Source: Candidatus Oscillibacter excrementavium
GTDB lineage: Bacteria > Bacillota > Clostridia > Oscillospirales > Oscillospiraceae
NCBI GenBank assembly: GCA_019118505.1
Contig: DWYU01000090.1
Location: forward strand, 1 to 43,998
Direction: 5' to 3'
Length of the DNA: 43,998 nt
Shown here: positions 23,295 to 31,507 of the stretch, piece after piece
Layout: every line of letters starts with the position of its first letter
Numbering within the stretch: the stretch's first letter is position 1
Notes under the pieces: generated by a model
What the model saw: the letters and a program-made list of their open reading frames with translations, nothing else
What the model was told of the DNA's origin: nothing
Database searches by the model: none
Program-made: the position numbers and the translations under genes

Positions 23295-25529
23295 ATTACG
23301 CTTTGCGTAATAGTTCATGAGGCAGCCGTCCAGGATGATTTCCTTTTCGTCATCGGTGAGGCCCTTGACGTGGAGCATCAGATCTTCCACAGACCCGTCC
23401 GCCTTGATGACCTTGGCGGGGATGTCCTCCACGCCGGTTTCAATGGCGTTTCGGACGCCCGGGACGAACACGCAGTCGCCGGGGGCGTAGTCAAAGGGCG
23501 TGCCAGCGTCCAGAGTGAAGGGCAGGATGCCCCAGTTGATGCAGTTGGAGCGGTACCGCTTGGTGGCGAACTCGTAGCAGATGTTGGCGAAGCCCCCCAG
23601 CACCTTCTGGCAGGAGGCCGCCTGCTCCCGGGCGGAGCCGTCGCCGGGCTTGTTGGCGAACACGCAGGAGCCGAACTGGGTGTTCCTGGCCAGCGCCGCG
23701 CCGTCCCCCACCTTGTCCAGGATGGAGGTCAGCTTCTCCGGGGCGTTTCCGGCCAGGCGCTGGGACTCGATCTCCGCCACGGCCTTGGCCCGGCCCACAT
23801 AGGCGGGCTCCCGCCGGGACAGGGTGAACTCCGCCAGCCGCAGGGGATTGGAGCGGTAGGAGGAGGTCTCGCCGGAGGGGATCAGCTCATCGGTAGTGGT
23901 GACGGGGTCATGGAGCACCGCCGCCAGCTCCACCAGCAGGTTCTCCGCCAGAGGCTGCATCTTCGGCCAGTCGGTGATGTTGGGGCCCATCACCAGCTCC
24001 ACGCTGGGGTCCGCATGACCGAAGCCGTAGTACAGCCGCCGGTCATAGACCCCCTTGTCAAAGTGGTAGTCGTGGTGGACAGGGGTGTAGTCGATGTCTG
24101 TGGCGGCGGTGATTTTGCCGCCGTTCAGCGCCGTGGCGGCGATGGACCGGGCGTCCATCAGGCACACGCCGGCGAACTGGCCCTCGGCGGGCTTGGAGCC
24201 CTCCCGGTTTGGGAAGTTCCGGGTGGTGTGCCGCAGAGAGAGACCGTTGTTGGCAGGCACGTCTCCCGCTCCGAAGCAGGGGCCGCAGAAGCTGGGCTTG
24301 ATGACGGCGCCGGTCTCCAGCAGGTCCGCGGTGGTGCCGATCTTGGTCAGCTCCAGGCTGACGGGTACGCTGGTGGGGTACACGTCCAGGGTGAAGGCCC
24401 CGTTGCCGGTGGAGCCGCCCCGGAGGATGTCCGCCGCCTCGGTGATGTTGTCAAACAGGCCGCCGGCGCATCCGGCGATGACGCCCTGGTCCGCCCACAC
24501 GCCGCCGTCGTGGATTTTGTCCGTCAGCTTCACGTGGGCCTTGGGATACCGCTTCTGGGCGTCCGCCTCCACCGATGCCAGGATGTCTGCGGCGTTCTCC
24601 AGAAATTCGTGGATGGTGTAGGCGTTGGAGGGGTGGAAGGGCAGGGCGATCATGGGCTCTACCTTAGAGAGATCGATCTCGATATACTTGTCGTAATAGG
24701 CCCCGTCCTGGGGATGCAGCTCCTTGTAATCCTCCGGCCGCTGGTGGGCCGCATAGAACTCCTTGGTGACGCCGTCCGTCTCCCAGATGGAGGAGAGGCA
24801 GGTGGTCTCGGTGGTCATCACGTCGATGCCGTTGCGGTAGTCGATGGGGAGGCTGGCGATGCCGGGGCCGCAGAACTCCAGCACGCAGTTGTTGACGAAG
24901 CCGCTTGCAAAAGTGGCTTTCACCAGGGCGATGGCCACGTCGTGGGGCCCCACGCCCCGCCGGGGCGCGCCGGTGAGGTACACCAGCACCACCTTGGGGT
25001 AGTTGATGTCCCAGGTGTTTTTCAGCAGCTGCTTGGCCAGCTCCGGGCCGCCCTCGCCCACGGCCATGGTGCCCAGGGCGCCGTACCGGGTATGGGAGTC
25101 GGAGCCCAGGATCATGGCGCCGCCCTTGGCCATCTGCTCCCGGGCGTAGGAGTGGATGACGGACTGGTTGGCGGGCACGTAGATGCCGCCGTATTTTTTC
25201 GCGGCGGAGAGGCCGAACACGTGGTCATCCTCGTTGATGGTGCCGCCCACGGCGCACAGGCTGTTGTGGCAGTTGGTGAGGGCGTAGGGGATGGGGAACT
25301 CCTTCATGCCGGAGGCCCGGGCCTGCTGGATGATGCCCACGTAGGTGATGTCGTGGGACACCATGGCGTCAAAGCGGATCTGGAGACGGTCCGGATCGCC
25401 GGAGGTGTTATGGGCCTGGAGGATGGACCAGGCCATGGTGCGCTTCCGCCCCTCCTCCGGAGAGACCGGGCCGGCGGCGGTGGGCGCGCCTCCCGCCAGG
25501 AACACGCCGCTGTCGTGAAGTGTGATCAT
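23292..25529 (-). CDS. acn: Aconitate hydratase
   Basis: Iron-sulfur hydratase that isomerises citrate to isocitrate. The 745-aa product is of the aconitase superfamily: FGLSAAKKYGG and GSDSHTRYGALG near the first third, a SFCGPCFGAGD motif carrying two of the cluster cysteines in the middle, and the swivel domain (ITAATDIDYTPVH onward) at the C-terminus with SNCINWGILPF. The start ATG at 25529 follows AGGAGG; an in-frame ATG at 25553 is less well placed. Length and motifs fit the Clostridia-type hydratase. The stop codon lies inside a repeat hairpin. With Icd downstream it supplies 2-oxoglutarate; no citrate synthase is in the window. Confidence 0.9.
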   Translation of the reverse strand: MITLHDSGVFLAGGAPTAAGPVSPEEGRKRTMAWSILQAHNTSGDPDRLQIRFDAMVSHDITYVGIIQQARASGMKEFPIPYALTNCHNSLCAVGGTINEDDHVFGLSAAKKYGGIYVPANQSVIHSYAREQMAKGGAMILGSDSHTRYGALGTMAVGEGGPELAKQLLKNTWDINYPKVVLVYLTGAPRRGVGPHDVAIALVKATFASGFVNNCVLEFCGPGIASLPIDYRNGIDVMTTETTCLSSIWETDGVTKEFYAAHQRPEDYKELHPQDGAYYDKYIEIDLSKVEPMIALPFHPSNAYTIHEFLENAADILASVEADAQKRYPKAHVKLTDKIHDGGVWADQGVIAGCAGGLFDNITEAADILRGGSTGNGAFTLDVYPTSVPVSLELTKIGTTADLLETGAVIKPSFCGPCFGAGDVPANNGLSLRHTTRNFPNREGSKPAEGQFAGVCLMDARSIAATALNGGKITAATDIDYTPVHHDYHFDKGVYDRRLYYGFGHADPSVELVMGPNITDWPKMQPLAENLLVELAAVLHDPVTTTDELIPSGETSSYRSNPLRLAEFTLSRREPAYVGRAKAVAEIESQRLAGNAPEKLTSILDKVGDGAALARNTQFGSCVFANKPGDGSAREQAASCQKVLGGFANICYEFATKRYRSNCINWGILPFTLDAGTPFDYAPGDCVFVPGVRNAIETGVEDIPAKVIKADGSVEDLMLHVKGLTDDEKEIILDGCLMNYYAKRN

Positions 25530-25706
25530 ATCCAAAGACCTCCTGTGTGTCACGGAGAAGCCGTGTGATTTCTATTCAATATACCATAAACCGGCGGGCT
25601 TGAAAAGCCGTTTTGCAGGAAAAAGCCCCGCGTCCTGCAAATTCGGAGGAGTTGACAAGAAACCAGCCGGAAACCAGGGACGCCGGAGACAGTTTGCGGA
25701 AATGGG

Positions 25707-25738
25707 AAGCGAGGACCGTCATTTGACGGTCCTCGCTT
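25707..25738 (-). terminator. Hairpin downstream of the NSS transporter
   Basis: AAGCGAGGACCGTCA and its exact complement form a 15-bp stem with a 2-nt loop, 18 nt after the transporter stop. The following minus-strand bases (CCCATTTCC) are only weakly T-rich. The rest of the 25530-25755 gap shows no gene. Confidence 0.6.
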
Positions 25739-25755
25739 GAGAAAGAAAACGGGAT

Positions 25756-27204
25756 TCAGATAGCGGTCTTGGCGCTGCGCCGGGCCATGAACCAGACGAA
25801 CAGCACCACCAGGGCGCAGACCAGAATGCGCCAGAACCAGTTGGCCAGGCCCACCAGCAGGATCACCAGGATCAGCAGGGGCAGGATGAACTGGAAGTAG
25901 CGCCGCAGCTTGGGGGACATCCCCAGGCCAGAACCCTTGTTGGCCTCCGCCAGGTAGTTGTCGAAGCCCCAGCCCCACTTGCTGACGCAGAACAGCAGGT
26001 AGATCAGGGAGCCGATGGGCAGCAGCAGGTTGCTGACCAGGAAGTCCTCGATGTCCATGACATTGCCGGTGGCGCCGTTGGGCAGCGGGACACTGAAGGA
26101 GGACCAGACGTTGAAGCCCAGCACGCAGGGGAAGCTGGCCAGCAGGATGAACACGCCGCAGGCGATGGTGGCCTTCTTCCGGGACCAGCCGAAGTTGTCC
26201 ATGCAGCTGGCCATGATGTTCTCAAACACCGCCAGCACGGTGGTGAAGCTGGCAAAGGTCAAAAACAGGAAGAACAGGGCGCCCCACAGACGGCCGCCGG
26301 TCATGCTGACGAACACCCGGGGCAGGGTCAGGAAGATCAGGTTGGGGCCGCTGTCCGCCTCGATGCCGAAGCTGAAGCAGGCGGGGAAGATGATCATGCC
26401 GGACATGAAGGCCACGAAGGTGTCCAGGCAGCAGATCCGCACGGCCTCGCCGGGGAGGCGGTTGGCGTCGGACATATAGCTGCCGAAGATCTCCATGGCG
26501 GCGATGCCCAGGCTCAGGGTGAAGAAGGACTGGTTCATGGCGGCCACGATCACGTTGCCGATGCCGACTTCCGCGGCCCGCTCAAAGTCCGGTACCAGAT
26601 AGAACTTCACGCCCTCGATGGCGCCCTCCAGGGTCAGGCTGTTGATGGCCAGAATGACGATCAGCACCAGCAGGCAGATCATCATCCATTTGCTGATCCG
26701 CTCCAGGCCCTTCTGCAGGCCGAAGCTGCACACCAGGAAGCCTGCCACCACGGTGATGATCATCCACAGGGCCATCTCGCCGGGATTGGCCTGCATATTG
26801 GTCCAGACGGAGTCCACATCAGCGGGCGTCATGCCGCTGAAGGTGCCGGTGGCGAATTTGACGCAGTAGCCCAGCATCCAGCCGGAGACCGTGGTGTAGT
26901 ACATCATCAGCAGGCAGCAGCCAATGACGCACAGCCAGCCGTGGACGTGCCAGCGGCTGCCCTTGGGCTCCAGGGCTTTGTAGCCCAGCACGGCGCTCTT
27001 GCGGCTGGCCCGGCCCACCGCCAGCTCCATGGTCAGGATGGGCACGCCCATGATGATCAGGGAGATGATGTAGAACAGCACGAACACGCCGCCGCCGTTG
27101 ACACCGGTGACGTAGGGAAATTTCCACACGTTTCCGATGCCGATGGCGCAGCCGGCGCTCACCAGAATGAATCCCAGCCGGGATCGGAAGTTTTCTCGAC
27201 TCAA
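25756..27204 (-). CDS. Sodium-dependent amino-acid transporter, NSS/SNF family
   Basis: Integral membrane symporter of 482 aa with about 12 hydrophobic helices. The N-terminus has the NSS hallmark helix 1 (SAGCAIGIGNVWKFPYVTG) with the unwound Gly-rich sodium site, then NGGGVFVLFYI. Family members such as MhsT and LeuT co-transport hydrophobic amino acids, tryptophan or related compounds with Na+. The start codon is TTG at 27204, 9 nt after GGAGGAG. It is a single-gene unit with its own promoter. The substrate cannot be read from the sequence. Confidence 0.93.
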   Translation of the reverse strand: MSRENFRSRLGFILVSAGCAIGIGNVWKFPYVTGVNGGGVFVLFYIISLIIMGVPILTMELAVGRASRKSAVLGYKALEPKGSRWHVHGWLCVIGCCLLMMYYTTVSGWMLGYCVKFATGTFSGMTPADVDSVWTNMQANPGEMALWMIITVVAGFLVCSFGLQKGLERISKWMMICLLVLIVILAINSLTLEGAIEGVKFYLVPDFERAAEVGIGNVIVAAMNQSFFTLSLGIAAMEIFGSYMSDANRLPGEAVRICCLDTFVAFMSGMIIFPACFSFGIEADSGPNLIFLTLPRVFVSMTGGRLWGALFFLFLTFASFTTVLAVFENIMASCMDNFGWSRKKATIACGVFILLASFPCVLGFNVWSSFSVPLPNGATGNVMDIEDFLVSNLLLPIGSLIYLLFCVSKWGWGFDNYLAEANKGSGLGMSPKLRRYFQFILPLLILVILLVGLANWFWRILVCALVVLFVWFMARRSAKTAI

Positions 27205-27266
27205 GTTTCTCTCTCCTCCTCTTTTTTCGTGTCCGCAAGACCGCGTCCGGCGGACAGACCGTTCCT

Positions 27267-27295
27267 ATCTTAAACTGGATGGATATAGAAGTCAA
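27267..27295 (-). promoter_or_regulatory. Promoter of the NSS transporter
   Basis: The minus strand reads TTGACT, a 17-bp spacer and TAAGAT, giving a leader of about 55 nt. Confidence 0.65.
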
Positions 27296-27326
27296 CCACC
27301 TTTTCCCGGTCCGCCTGAGAAAGACC

Positions 27327-27355
27327 TTGCGGCGGCAGTAGGACTCTGCTATGAT
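27327..27355 (+). promoter_or_regulatory. Promoter of the nicotinamidase-like gene
   Basis: TTGCGG, a 17-bp spacer and TATGAT. Transcription would start about 15 nt before the ATG, close to the AAGGAGG site, so the leader is very short. Confidence 0.6.
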
Positions 27356-27376
27356 GTGGAAAAAGGAGGAGATAGC

Positions 27377-27913
27377 ATGAACGTTTTGATCGTAGTAGAT
27401 ATGCAGAACGACTTTGTCTCCGGTGCCCTGGGGACGCCGGAGGCCCAGAAGATCGTGCCCGCTGTGGTGAAACGAGTGAAGGAGGGCATCCGCCGGGGAG
27501 AGCAGATCCTCTTCACCCGGGACACCCATGGAGCGGATTACCTGGAGACCCAGGAGGGAAAGCATCTGCCGGTGCCCCACTGCATCCGGGGCACCTGGGG
27601 CTGGGAGCTGATCGACCAGCTGCGGCCATACGCGGAGGGGCGGACCGTTTTGGACAAGCCCACCTTCGGCAGCAGCCAGCTGGGTCGGTTACTGCAGGCG
27701 GAAAACGAGGGAACGCCCGTTGAAAGGGTGACGCTCATCGGCCTGTGCACCGACATCTGCGTTATCTCCAACGCCCTGCTGGTAAAGGCCTTTCTGCCGG
27801 AGGCGGAGGTGGCGGTGGACGCCGCCTGCTGCGCCGGCGTCACGCCGGAGAGCCACCGGACCGCCCTGGCGGCCATGGGGCCCTGCCAGATCGCGGTGGA
27901 GCACGAGGCATAA
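27377..27913 (+). CDS. Isochorismatase-family cysteine hydrolase, nicotinamidase-like
   Basis: Soluble 178-aa hydrolase of the isochorismatase fold. The catalytic Asp is in VVDMQNDF (Asp8), the Lys is probably in VLDKPTF and the nucleophile Cys in GLCTDICV. The cis-peptide/metal region FTRDTHGADY is a variant of the nicotinamidase xTxDxH pattern, with His present. The most likely role is nicotinamide to nicotinate in NAD salvage, but other amidases share this layout. The ATG at 27377 follows AAAGGAGG; the open frame extending 240 nt upstream has no ribosome site and crosses the promoter. It is a single gene bounded by a terminator. Confidence 0.85.
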   Translation: MNVLIVVDMQNDFVSGALGTPEAQKIVPAVVKRVKEGIRRGEQILFTRDTHGADYLETQEGKHLPVPHCIRGTWGWELIDQLRPYAEGRTVLDKPTFGSSQLGRLLQAENEGTPVERVTLIGLCTDICVISNALLVKAFLPEAEVAVDAACCAGVTPESHRTALAAMGPCQIAVEHEA

Positions 27914-27918
27914 AAAAG

Positions 27919-27949
27919 CGGAGCCCGCGGCTTTGGGCCGCGGGCTCCG
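27919..27949. terminator. Terminator between the hydrolase and hsp20
   Basis: CGGAGCCCGCGGC and its exact complement form a 13-bp stem between convergent genes. A-run on the left and T-rich bases on the right suggest use in both directions. Confidence 0.8.
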
Positions 27950-27963
27950 TCTTGCCTCCGCAT

Positions 27964-28410
27964 TTATTCGATATTGATCTGCCGGCTGGAGGAGACCTCC
28001 ACCGTCTTCTTGGGCAGCTTCAGCGTCAGCACACCATTGTCATAGGCGGCGGTGATGCCCTCCGCCCGGACGCTGGAGACGTCAAAGCTCCGGCTGTAAG
28101 AGCCGTAGGAGCGCTCACAGCACACGTACTTGCCCTTCTTCTCCTGGTCCTCGTGCTCCGAGTGGCGCTGGGCCTGGATGGTGAGGGTGTCGCCGTCCAG
28201 ATTCAGGCTGATGTCCTCTTTCTTGAAGCCGGGCAGGTCGGCCTTCAGCTCGTAGTAGTCGCCCTCATCGGTGATGTCGGTCTTGAACTCCGCCAGGCCG
28301 CGGCCGGTGAAGAAGTCATTGTTGAAGAAGCGCCGCTCCATCTCTTCCATCTCAGAGAAGGGGTTCCAGGTGCTCATGCTGTTTCTGCTATAAGGTCTCA
28401 GTTCAAACAT
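27964..28410 (-). CDS. Small heat-shock protein Hsp20 (alpha-crystallin)
   Basis: ATP-independent holdase chaperone of 148 aa. An N-terminal arm (MFELRPYSRNSMSTWNPFSEMEEMERRFF) is followed by an alpha-crystallin domain from about residue 42 (FKTDITDEGDYYELKADLPGFKKEDI), ending with the DNGVLTLKLPK motif; the usual C-terminal I-x-I is replaced by INIE. The ATG at 28410 has AGGAGG 8 nt upstream; a TTG two codons earlier is possible. A perfect CIRCE lies 184 bp upstream, placing the gene under HrcA heat-shock control. Confidence 0.95.
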   Translation of the reverse strand: MFELRPYSRNSMSTWNPFSEMEEMERRFFNNDFFTGRGLAEFKTDITDEGDYYELKADLPGFKKEDISLNLDGDTLTIQAQRHSEHEDQEKKGKYVCCERSYGSYSRSFDVSSVRAEGITAAYDNGVLTLKLPKKTVEVSSSRQINIE

Positions 28411-28593
28411 ATTCAATTCCTCCTATCAAACATTCCTGATCCGGGATGGGACCGGCGGCAGACGGATCACGGAGGGTTCCGCCGCCGGGGGGAACAGGGA
28501 CCTCTTGCAAGACCTCCTGTTCTTCTTTTCGAGTCTTATGATAGGATGGAAAATCGGATATTGTGTGTTCTTTTTATGAACAAATTGTGAATT

Positions 28594-28620
28594 TTAGCAC
28601 TCGAATAATGAGAGTGCTAA
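28594..28620. promoter_or_regulatory. CIRCE operator (HrcA-binding site)
   Basis: TTAGCACTC, 9 bp, GAGTGCTAA: an exact match to the CIRCE consensus. It lies between hsp20 and the 58-aa gene, both on the minus strand, and so upstream of hsp20. The hsp20 promoter between 28410 and 28594 is not clear; TTGTTC and TATCAT-like boxes are candidates. Confidence 0.93.
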
Positions 28621-28630
28621 TTCGGCGCTG

Positions 28631-28807
28631 TTACACCAGATAGACCAGGCCTGCCAGCATCACCAGCAGGCTCAGCCCGGCGCAAAAACCGTCCAGGAGC
28701 TCGTTCCCCTCGCCGGAGACGGCTTTTTTGATGGCAGAGACCAGGCAGAACACAAAGGTGAAGGGTGCGAAGATACAGAGGAACGCGCAGATCTCAAAGA
28801 TGATCAT
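28631..28807 (-). CDS. Small membrane protein, 58 aa
   Basis: Short hydrophobic protein with two predicted membrane helices (IFEICAFLCIFAPFTFVFCLV and FCAGLSLLVMLAGLVYLV) joined by a polar loop (AIKKAVSGEGNELLD). The ATG at 28807 follows AAGAGG by 9 nt. It begins 13 nt after the adenine deaminase stop on the same strand, so it is probably the last gene of that unit. I do not recognise a family. Its 3' end abuts the CIRCE site. Confidence 0.6.
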   Translation of the reverse strand: MIIFEICAFLCIFAPFTFVFCLVSAIKKAVSGEGNELLDGFCAGLSLLVMLAGLVYLV

Positions 28808-28820
28808 TGGAACAGACCTC

Positions 28821-30545
28821 TTACACATAGCTCTGGGTGGTGACATCGAACACGCCACGGGTGGTGATCCGCAGGGAGGGAATTACCGGCAGGGCCATGA
28901 AGCTCAGGGTCATGAAGGGATCAATCCCCGGGTTGACGCCCAGTTCGTGGGCCTTTTCCTTGGCGAACTCCAGCTTCTCGTTGACGGTGGGCAGGGGCTC
29001 GTCGCTCATGATGCCGGCGATGGCCAGCGGCACCTCCGCCACGGGCCTGCCGCCGTCCCACACCACGATGCCGCCGTTCAGTTCCACCACCCGGTTGGCG
29101 GCGGCGGCCATATCCGCCTCATTGGTGCCCACCACGATGATGTTGTGGGAGTCGTGGGAGACGGAGGTGGCCACGGCGCCGGACTTCAGCCCGTACCCCT
29201 GGAGGAAGCCGATGCCGATGTGGTGGGTGTTCTTGTGGCGCTCCACCACGGCGATCTTCAGTACATCGTACTCCACGTCGATCCGGTCGGAGTACCCGGC
29301 GTCCACGGTGGTGATCTCCCCGTTCACCATGCTGATGATGCCCCGGGGCCGGGCTTCCGTGAAGTCCTCCGCCGTCAGGTGCTGTACGTGGAAGGTGCTG
29401 TGGGCCCGCTCGGTGAGGTAGGGATCGATGGGTGGGGCGGGGAAGTCCCGCACCACCCCGTGGTCCACCATCAGCTCGCCCTTCTTAAAGACCTTCTCAA
29501 TGTGGAAGTCCTGGAAGCTGTCGATGATCACAAAGTCCCCCAGGTAGCCCGGGGCGATGGCCCCCCGGTTGTTCAGCAGGAAGTACCGGGCGGCGTTGTG
29601 GCAGGCCACCTTCACGGCGGTGATGGGGTCCACCCCCAGGCCGATGGCCCGCTTGACGATGTAGTCGATGTGGCCCTTTTCCAGCAGGTCGCTGGGGTGC
29701 TTGTCGTCGGTGCAGAACATGCACCGCTCCGAATATTTGTCGCACAGCAGGGGGGCCAGGGCGTCCAGGTTCCGGGCGGCGGTGCCCTCCCGGATCATGA
29801 TGAACTGGCCCCGCTCCAGCTTGGCGATGGCGTCGTTCAGGTCGTGGCACTCGTGGTCGGAGTAGACGCCGGCGGCGATGTAGGCGTCCAGGTCATTGCC
29901 CACCAGGTCTGGGGCATGGCCGTCGATCTTCTTGTGGTGGGCCTGGGCGGCCACGATCTTCTCCACCGGTTGGTCGTCCCCGGCGATGATGCCCACGAAG
30001 TTCATCATCTCCGCCAGGCCCTGGACCCTGGGATGGTCGTAGAAGGAGTCGATGGCCCGGTAGTCCAGCACGGCGCCGGACTCGTCCAGCGGCGTGGCCG
30101 GCACACAGGAGGGCAGCATGAACCGCACATCCACCGGCAGATCCTCTGTGGCCTGGAGCATGTACTCGATGCCGTCGGTGCCCATGACATTGGCGATCTC
30201 GTGGGGGTCTGTGATGACAGTGGTGGTGCCGTGGGGCAGGACGGCCTTCACGAACTCCTTGGGGGAGACCAGGGAGCTCTCCAGGTGGATGTGGGCATCC
30301 AGAAAGCCGGGGAGGACGATCTTCCCCGTGCAGTCCTCCTCCACGGTGCCGTCATATTGGCCCATGCCCACGATCAGCCCTTCCGCCACGGCGATGTCGG
30401 CGTGGCAGAGCTCATTGGAAAAGACGTTGACGTAGGTGGCGTTCTTCAGCACCAGGTCCGCCGGCTCCCGCCCGGCGGCGGCGTTGATGATGCGGCGCTT
30501 TTTCAGCAGCTTCCGGTTGATCTTGCCCGCGTAGCTCTCAGACAT
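28821..30545 (-). CDS. ade: Adenine deaminase
   Basis: Deaminates adenine to hypoxanthine in purine salvage. The 574-aa amidohydrolase has the metal motif PGFLDAHIHLESS (about 79-91), TDPHEIANVMG, the HAPDL segment, SDHE and the family-specific C-terminal region beginning at about residue 420. Length and motifs match bacterial AdeC enzymes, which use Mn/Fe. The ATG has AAAGGAG upstream. It is the first gene of a unit with the 58-aa membrane protein and has its own promoter and a structured leader. Confidence 0.95.
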   Translation of the reverse strand: MSESYAGKINRKLLKKRRIINAAAGREPADLVLKNATYVNVFSNELCHADIAVAEGLIVGMGQYDGTVEEDCTGKIVLPGFLDAHIHLESSLVSPKEFVKAVLPHGTTTVITDPHEIANVMGTDGIEYMLQATEDLPVDVRFMLPSCVPATPLDESGAVLDYRAIDSFYDHPRVQGLAEMMNFVGIIAGDDQPVEKIVAAQAHHKKIDGHAPDLVGNDLDAYIAAGVYSDHECHDLNDAIAKLERGQFIMIREGTAARNLDALAPLLCDKYSERCMFCTDDKHPSDLLEKGHIDYIVKRAIGLGVDPITAVKVACHNAARYFLLNNRGAIAPGYLGDFVIIDSFQDFHIEKVFKKGELMVDHGVVRDFPAPPIDPYLTERAHSTFHVQHLTAEDFTEARPRGIISMVNGEITTVDAGYSDRIDVEYDVLKIAVVERHKNTHHIGIGFLQGYGLKSGAVATSVSHDSHNIIVVGTNEADMAAAANRVVELNGGIVVWDGGRPVAEVPLAIAGIMSDEPLPTVNEKLEFAKEKAHELGVNPGIDPFMTLSFMALPVIPSLRITTRGVFDVTTQSYV

Positions 30546-30629
30546 GGGACCACTCCTTTATTTAGATTTTTAGCCATTATCCGGACTTATAAAAGGCATA
30601 AATCTGAATAATGGCATCTGGTTAAGGAG

Positions 30630-30658
30630 AGTATACGCCTAAATCGGGTATTTGTCCA
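30630..30658 (-). promoter_or_regulatory. Promoter and leader stem of ade
   Basis: The minus strand reads TGGACA, a 17-bp spacer and TATACT. The leader of about 80 nt (30546-30625) contains GCCATTAT paired with ATAATGGC across about 25 nt, next to the ribosome site. It lacks the conserved core of the purine riboswitch. Confidence 0.6.
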
Positions 30659-30703
30659 CAGAAAACGGGAGAAAATTTTTACAGCGGTCCATGCCGGCGG
30701 CGA

Positions 30704-30732
30704 TTGCGCCGGAGGCGGCTTTCTGATACACT
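30704..30732 (+). promoter_or_regulatory. Promoter of the flavin reductase-rubredoxin gene
   Basis: TTGCGC, a 17-bp spacer and TACACT, about 60 nt before the ATG at 30799. Confidence 0.5.
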
Positions 30733-30798
30733 GGTCTCAACACGCAGGAGACCCGCGGGAGCTGCCCGGCGGCGCGGGCCGCCAGAAAGGAAGGCATT

Positions 30799-31425
30799 AT
30801 GAACAACAAGGCATATCAGAAGATGGACTACGCCCTCTGCCTGCTCTCCGCGGCGGCGGACGGCAGGCGTCACGGCTGCATCGTCAACTCCTTCCACCAG
30901 GTGACCTCCTCCTTCCCACCCAAGTTCACAGTGGCGGTGAATCGGGACCACGAGACCTGCAAGGCCATCCAGGCGGCGGGGAGCTTCTCCGTGACGCTGC
31001 TGGCGGAGAACGCGCCGGGAGCGCTCATCGACCTGTTCGGCTACAAGTCCGGCCGGGTGGTGGACAAGTTTGAAGGCCAGGCAGCGGAGACCGACGGCAA
31101 TGGCAACCCCTATCTGAAGGAGCACATGGTGTCCCGTATCGCCTGCAAGGTGGTGGACCGGCTGGAGATCGGCAATTTCCTCCTCTTTGTGGGCCAGGCC
31201 ACGGAGGCGGAGGTGCTGGGGGACGAGAAGGTGCTGACCCTCCAGGCCTACACGGACCGGGGCAAGGCCACGCCGCCCACCGCCACCGTGTACCGCACCG
31301 TGGAGATCAACGGCTACCGCTGCACCGTCTGCGGCTATGTGTACGAGGGGGAGTCCCTGCCGCCGGACTTCCGGTGCCCCCTGTGCAATGCCCCGGCGGA
31401 GAAGTTCGTGAAAATCGAAAAATGA
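30799..31425 (+). CDS. Flavin reductase-rubredoxin fusion protein
   Basis: Redox protein of 208 aa. Residues about 1-155 are an FMN-binding flavin reductase-like (flavoredoxin) domain beginning YALCLLSAAADGRRHGCIVNSF. Residues about 170-208 are a rubredoxin domain with two iron-binding knuckles, CTVCGY and CPLCNAP. This matches the high-molecular-weight rubredoxin (Hrb) of acetogens and clostridia, which passes electrons from NAD(P)H to flavodiiron proteins that reduce O2 or NO. The ATG follows GAAAGGAAG. Single gene with promoter and terminator. No flavodiiron gene is in the window. Confidence 0.92.
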   Translation: MNNKAYQKMDYALCLLSAAADGRRHGCIVNSFHQVTSSFPPKFTVAVNRDHETCKAIQAAGSFSVTLLAENAPGALIDLFGYKSGRVVDKFEGQAAETDGNGNPYLKEHMVSRIACKVVDRLEIGNFLLFVGQATEAEVLGDEKVLTLQAYTDRGKATPPTATVYRTVEINGYRCTVCGYVYEGESLPPDFRCPLCNAPAEKFVKIEK

Positions 31426-31427
31426 TG

Positions 31428-31465
31428 AACAAGCCCCGCGCTAAGACGGCGCGGGGCTTGTTTTT
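31428..31465 (+). terminator. Terminator of the flavin reductase-rubredoxin gene
   Basis: AACAAGCCCCGCGC and its complement form a 14-bp stem with a 7-nt loop ending in a run of T, directly after the stop codon. Confidence 0.9.
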
Positions 31466-31486
31466 GGAGGAGCTGCATGGTACAGT
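31458..31486 (+). promoter_or_regulatory. Possible promoter of the RCC1-like gene
   Basis: TTGTTT, formed by the terminator T-run, a 17-bp spacer and TACAGT, about 20 nt before the ATG at 31508. Confidence 0.4.
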
Positions 31487-31507
31487 GGGGAAAAGGAGGC
31501 GGCGGAT

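Noticed and set aside
23370-25568. A 732-codon + strand frame opposite aconitase, and similar ones at 3355-5265, 5003-6274, 18036-20099 and 28728-30611
   Set aside because: All are mirror frames of well-recognised minus-strand genes with low-complexity translations.
30546-30660. Purine riboswitch before adenine deaminase
   Set aside because: The leader has a stem but lacks the conserved junction and loop-loop sequences of the purine aptamer.
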